A stretch of DNA of 21,693 nucleotides from Diphasiastrum complanatum (taxonomy: Eukaryota; Streptophyta; Lycopodiopsida; Lycopodiales; Lycopodiaceae): the NCBI GenBank assembly GCA_029204225.1, contig MU832131.1, forward strand, positions 1 through 21,693, in the 5' to 3' direction. Position numbers and translations under genes: made by a program. The notes under the pieces are model-generated. The model did not search any database and had not been told where the DNA came from. It was given only the letters and a program-made list of their open reading frames with translations. Positions within the stretch are counted from its first letter, which is position 1. The number at the start of each line of letters is the position of its first letter. Below are positions 18,077 to 21,693 of this stretch, in pieces.

Positions 18077-18880
18077 TGTCAAAAAAGTGAGCTTTGAGTA
18101 TCTTGAATAGATCTACCATGACCTACATGCATGAGAGGTTTCACACTATCAAATTACTCTTGATCAACTTGGATCTTAATAAGCTATCAAACACAATTTG
18201 AATCTAGGCAAGAGCTCTTGTACACAAAAGGCAATCATCATTCAAAGTCAAGCAAGTTTCATGCATATTCTTGAAAAACTAAGCCTCTCATTATGGACGA
18301 GCCAAACAAGCAGCTAGCTCTCAAGTAGAGAGAGAAAACAACCAAACTCTCAAGTAGAGAGAAAATACACCAAAAGTTTGCAAGACAAAAACTTGATTAA
18401 CTCTCAAAATCTTCCAAGTACAATGAAACTCCACACCCATATATTGGTAGCTCGAGCTCCTACTCCAAAATTTGATAAGAACTCAAAAGTCAAAGTAATG
18501 AGGTTTTTGACCAATGGTGCACCACTTGCAATTTTGCACTTCTACACTTTGACATGTGTCAACACCTCTTAGGACTTGAGATGGATGTTTAATGGCCTAT
18601 CCTAACCATGCATTTTGATTTGTACAAATCATGAGAAGAGTGAGGCCCAACCTCGTGATGACACTTGGCATGATTCTACTTGACTAGCTTATGTTAACTT
18701 TCACGTTGCTTTGTAAAACAAGCTATTATAAGGCATAAATTAGCTAATACAAATAGGCCTACTACTCACACATGGGAGATCTGAAAAAGTGTAAACTTCT
18801 GCCTAAGAGAAAAACAAGGCCTTAAATGTTGCCTCAGCTTCCAAAAAATTCACCATGAATACTCTCCACACGTGTGTGAA
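18077..18880 (-). repeat. 5' LTR of copia element A (outer end uncertain)
   Basis: The inner end at 18077 abuts the PBS. On the minus strand a TATA-like AATATATGGG at about 18437-18446 precedes a T-rich R/U5 of about 360 bp with a repeated CTCTCTACTTGAGAG unit (two copies, about 18310-18360). U3 matches the 3' LTR remnant at 14820-15028 but carries about 95 extra bases at 18645-18740 and about 80 after 18777. The outer end probably lies near 18870-18880. Confidence 0.65.
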
Positions 18881-19131
18881 CCCTCTTGTCAAATGAGCAA
18901 ATATTGATTGGAGTTGTTGATGTAGTAACTATTTTTGTAGGCTTAGAGTATGCATTCATGTAGCAGGTAATTTGAGTTTTCATGCATAAGGCACATTAGT
19001 CTAGATGGAAATAGAGTGGTTAAATCAGTGCATTCAAAATCTATTTTTGTTACATGATAATGCTTTCTTGTCTCCATGCATAAAAGCATCAATTGTCAAT
19101 GATAAAGGGGGCCTATATATTTGAGACTGGA
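18881..19131. other. Junction sequence between copia elements A and B
   Basis: No domain on either strand. Integrase sequence of element B stops at about 19131, so B is truncated here. The piece may be the remainder of the A LTR, target DNA, or a third fragment. Confidence 0.4.
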
Positions 19132-20747
19132 CTAAGACTTGATGAATATAATACTGGTGAGTCTTGAATAGTCATCGATAAAAGTGATCAGATATAGTGA
19201 TGAACCCAGAGAGGAAGTACTCATAGGGCCACGCAGATCACTATGTATCAATTCTAGAATGGACTTAGCTCTAGAGGCTTGTCCCTTTGGTAATCTTGAT
19301 CTAGGTTGTTTGCCTATTAAGCACATTTCACAGACATGACTAATGTCAGTGGAGATTGCATTAATATTTAAATCCTTAACCATATTGTTATGATGCATGT
19401 ACAAGATAGATCTCATGATAGATCTCATGTTTAAATGTCCTAATCTTTGATGCCATAGCTAGGCATTTGAAGTACTCACATTGGTAGAAAGTGCATACTC
19501 ATGACTCAAAATGTACAGCTTACCCTCTCTATTTGCAAAAATGATTTCTTTATGATCTTTGTCCAAAATAGTACATTGTCTTGAATTGAACAAGGCTCTA
19601 CATCCCTGATCTATAAGCTTGCTGATGGAAAGTAAATTCTTTGTCAGCTTAGGTATATAAAGTACGTCCTTAAGCAATGTTGAGTTACCATTTAGAAGAT
19701 GAAGGCGTATGGAACCTTGGCCTTCGATCTGATGCGTATTGGAGTCACCGAAGTTAATGTACTTCGAATCTACTAGCGTGAGTTCTTCGAATAGAAACTT
19801 ACATGGAGTCATGTGCTAAGAAGCACTGGAATCGAGATACCACAGAAGAGCATCTCTACTTTCTTGATCTTGTACCATTAGTAGAGTTAGGTCTTCATGA
19901 GAGGTTCTGGCAGAATCAGAATTCGCATCCTACTGCATCTTCTTCTTTGTTTCGTTGTGCTTGAGAACTCGACAATCCTTGATATTGTGATTGGTTCTCT
20001 TGCAATACTTGCAGAAGAGCTTGGTTTTCGGCTTTTGATATTGTTGATTGTGCTGTTGTGATTGCTAGGCTGAATCAGTCTCCTCGACTTTAGTCTTCTT
20101 GTCCTGTGAAGTTCTCTTCTTCAAGGACTATTGCTTATTTGAATAGAGGACGATTGTCTTCGTATTCGAAGTGGATAAGCTTTTTCTACTTACTTCTTTC
20201 TACAATAAACTTGCTGTTAACTTTTGCAAAGACAGGTCAGGAAGATTGCGCAAAAGCAATACTAAGTTGTCGTAAGAGGGAAGAAGACTGGATAGAAGAG
20301 ACATGTTGGCATCTTCATCCGATACTGGCAAACGTACTACAGCTAACTGATTAAGCAGTTGTTTGAATTCGTTCAGATAATCAGTGATTGAGGTTCCTTC
20401 ACTCATCTTGAGTGACAGGAACTTCTTTCTCAAGAAGAGACGAGTCGATACATCTGTCATTTCCTATAGACAAAAAAAAATGTCTCATGCTTCTTTGGAA
20501 TAGGAACAATTTGCTATATGAGCTATTTGTGAATCTTTTAGATTCAGAGATACAATGGCAAGTGCTTTGCCATCCTTAGCTTCCCAAGTGATTAGCATGT
20601 CAGGTTCAGTCGGTCTGGCTATTGAAACATTGATGTATCTCCAAAGTCTTTTTGAGTGAGTATCATCTTCATTTTGAATTTCCACACGTGGAAGTCATCA
20701 TTGTTGAACTTATTGATCAAGCGGATCTCAGAAGATGTACCTTCCAT
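19132..20747 (-). pseudogene. Ty1/copia element B gag-protease-integrase, truncated and decayed
   Basis: Gag starts at an ATG at 20745-20747 (MEGTSSEI), followed by the copia N-terminal motif FNNDDFHVWKFKMKM. The UBN2-type gag region is at 20200-20460 (LRKKFLSLKMSEGTSITDYL, FKQLLNQLA, LLSSLLPSYDNLV). An intact zinc knuckle CKYCKRTNHNIKDC lies at 19972-20013. The protease site reads LDSSAS, stop, HMTPC, where DSGAS.HM is expected, so Gly is Ser and a stop falls inside the motif. Pre-integrase (DVLYIPKLTKNLLSISKLID) and the start of integrase follow (CEMCLIGKQPRSRLPKG, IHSDLRGP with the first catalytic Asp, FIDDYSRLTSI). Sequence ends before the second Asp. Gag is split by at least two frameshifts. 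Not functional. Confidence 0.9.
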
Positions 20748-20808
20748 AATGAGTGATCAAAGAAATTGTAAAATAGTCGTGAATACTATAACAATTTGGA
20801 CCTATGGC

Positions 20809-20881
20809 TATGATACCACTTGTTGGGTTTTTATGAAGGAATATTGTTTAGAAATAATCAATTATCAACTCTGATACCACT
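20809..20881 (-). promoter_or_regulatory. Two PBS-like sites of copia element B
   Basis: The minus strand has AGTGGTATCAGAGTT at about 20867-20881 and AGTGGTATCATAGCC at about 20806-20820, 60 bp apart. Either may be the initiator tRNA-Met site: the first matches TGGTATCAGAG exactly, the second is preceded by an LTR-like CCCAACA end. Only one can have served this copy. Confidence 0.6.
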
Positions 20882-20886
20882 CTTCC

Positions 20887-21072
20887 TGAATCTGATATCA
20901 AGACAAGAGAAAACTCAACGTTTACCAACTATTGATTCAGAATATTACTTAGATCAACCGGAGGAATATCTTTGTAGGTGTCAAAGACAACCATGAAGGG
21001 AGCGAAACAGTTAGGCATCTACGACAACCATGCTTCCTTCGAGTGAGATATTCTGAATGAGTCATGGAACGA
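20887..21072 (-). repeat. 5' LTR fragment (U5 side) of copia element B
   Basis: If the outer PBS is the real one, the LTR ends ...GATATCAGATTCA at 20887. Its sequence runs outward to 21072, where an unrelated LTR begins abruptly with TGTTAGG. The R and U3 parts of the B LTR are therefore displaced beyond the window. Confidence 0.5.
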
Positions 21073-21355
21073 TGTTAGGTCTCCCGCATCCACACCGGCT
21101 ATGGCTCCATCTAGTACGGGTTATGGCTTCTCCCAACTAACCCTCACTAAGGCTTTCCCAACTAGCTTGGATATGGATACTAAGAAGACAGTACAACCAT
21201 AGGATGAGTATTCTGAGGGTAAGATCCACTCTTCTGAATCTCTTTTCTCTACTTAGCCACTAAAGCCAAATGACGGCTTAACCTAAAATCCAACTTCATT
21301 GAGGCTTAACCTACTTATGAAAGGCCAAACAAGAAAGACGACTTAACCTAAAATC
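21073..21355 (-). repeat. Gypsy LTR (same family as 4232-4515), minus orientation, cut
   Basis: The minus-strand end ...GAGACCTAACA at 21073 matches the LTR end at 4515. 284 bases align without gaps and with about 15 mismatches. No PBS follows the end: the neighbouring bases are copia B LTR sequence, so this is the 3' LTR of an element that enters from the right, or a solo LTR. Similarity to the other copy stops sharply at 21356. Confidence 0.8.
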
Positions 21356-21693
21356 TGTGAAAAATTGTCAACTAGTAGTATTTTCCTAACTTGAGATTTT
21401 GTAGGCCTATGGCCAAATAAAAGTTAGAGATAGGTTCATACATGTATGTAGAGGCCCAAAGTATGTGTACACTACTTTTGAGGTCACATTAATTAGAGGA
21501 GGTCGAGTGTGGAGCTCTTCTATTGGCTCATAATTTGGTGCATTCCTATTTGACCAAATTTCTAGGTAGATGGGTGAATCCTATTGGACCCCAATTTTAG
21601 CCTATCATAAGACAAGTGGCCAAGAGGCACTATGGCTGCTATAAATAGCCATCTCCACGAGTATGTACACATCTCATTTTCATTCTATTGAAT
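21356..21693 (+). repeat. Start of a further LTR inserted in the gypsy LTR (tentative)
   Basis: At the point where gypsy LTR similarity ends, a TGTGAAAAATTG start appears. A TATA box (TATAAATAG, 21640-21648) follows at about 285 bp on the plus strand, the same U3 length as in other LTRs here, and CT-rich sequence after it looks like R. The element would run off the window to the right. Without its end this could also be a host promoter or a truncation junction. Confidence 0.45.

Larger units (their letters stand above)
14800..18880 (-). mobile_element. Ty1/copia element A, non-autonomous, with a chimeric open frame
   Basis: Minus-strand order: 5' LTR remnant (18077-about 18880), PBS (18065-18076), a 1.3-kb leader containing a diverged tandem duplication, degenerate gag zinc knuckle (16699-16740), protease and pre-integrase (16316-16609), a 428-codon frame (15049-16335), PPT (15106-15115) and a 3' LTR remnant (about 14800-15105). 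Integrase core, RT and RNase H are not recognisable. The two LTR blocks share about 90% identity over 165-170 bp and differ by larger indels, so this is an old insertion or a composite of two copies. Confidence 0.75.

Noticed and set aside
1-21693. tRNA and rRNA genes
   Set aside because: No cloverleaf with box A/B pattern or conserved rRNA stretch was seen; the tRNA-like strings found are primer-binding sites.

Overview
The window looks like repeat-dense nuclear DNA from a land plant. It is AT-rich overall. Almost everything recognisable is a plant-type LTR retrotransposon: Ty3/gypsy pieces (one a chromovirus with a C-terminal chromodomain) and Ty1/copia pieces, with primer-binding sites complementary to plant initiator tRNA-Met (TGGTATCAGA...) and tRNA-Asp (TGGCGCC.TTGCCG). 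I see no intact host gene, tRNA, rRNA or CRISPR array. The lineage (fern, lycophyte, bryophyte or seed plant) cannot be fixed from this sequence.

Left part, about 1-8170, plus-strand elements. 1-800 holds no recognised gene, only a CT microsatellite and a G-tract. 810-2892 is a decayed chromovirus in which part of gag is joined to integrase; gag C-terminus, protease, RT and RNase H are absent. Its polypurine tract and 3' LTR follow from 2909. A second gypsy-type element starts with an LTR ending at 4515 and a tRNA-Asp-type PBS at 4517-4530; its interior is non-coding and repeat-rich, followed by a 39-bp minisatellite (about 6207-6620). A copia-type LTR (about 7752-8152) with a PBS at 8156-8167 leads into about 1.7 kb with no recognisable retrotransposon protein.

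Middle, about 9900-14700: LTR-like blocks pointing to the minus strand, a long TA microsatellite, and two unrelated gypsy gag fragments that face each other (10927-11140 plus, 11353-11668 minus). The rest is unassigned AT-rich sequence.

Right part, 14800-21693, mostly minus-strand elements nested in one another. Copia element A (about 14800-18880) has LTR remnants, PBS, PPT, a degenerate zinc knuckle, protease and pre-integrase, then a long uninterrupted 428-codon frame that starts as pre-integrase and continues as sequence I do not recognise instead of integrase/RT. Copia element B (about 19130-21072) keeps gag, an intact zinc knuckle, a broken protease and the start of integrase. Its 5' LTR is cut by a minus-strand LTR of the same family as the one at 4232-4515, and that LTR is itself cut at about 21356 by what appears to be a further, plus-strand LTR running off the window.

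The main points of interest are the chimeric 428-codon frame, the inverted same-length LTR blocks 16.5 kb apart, the nested insertion order at the right edge, the minisatellite open on both strands, and several iterated motifs in LTR and leader DNA. Nothing here amounts to a multi-gene system; the genes that remain are fragments of separate retrotransposons.
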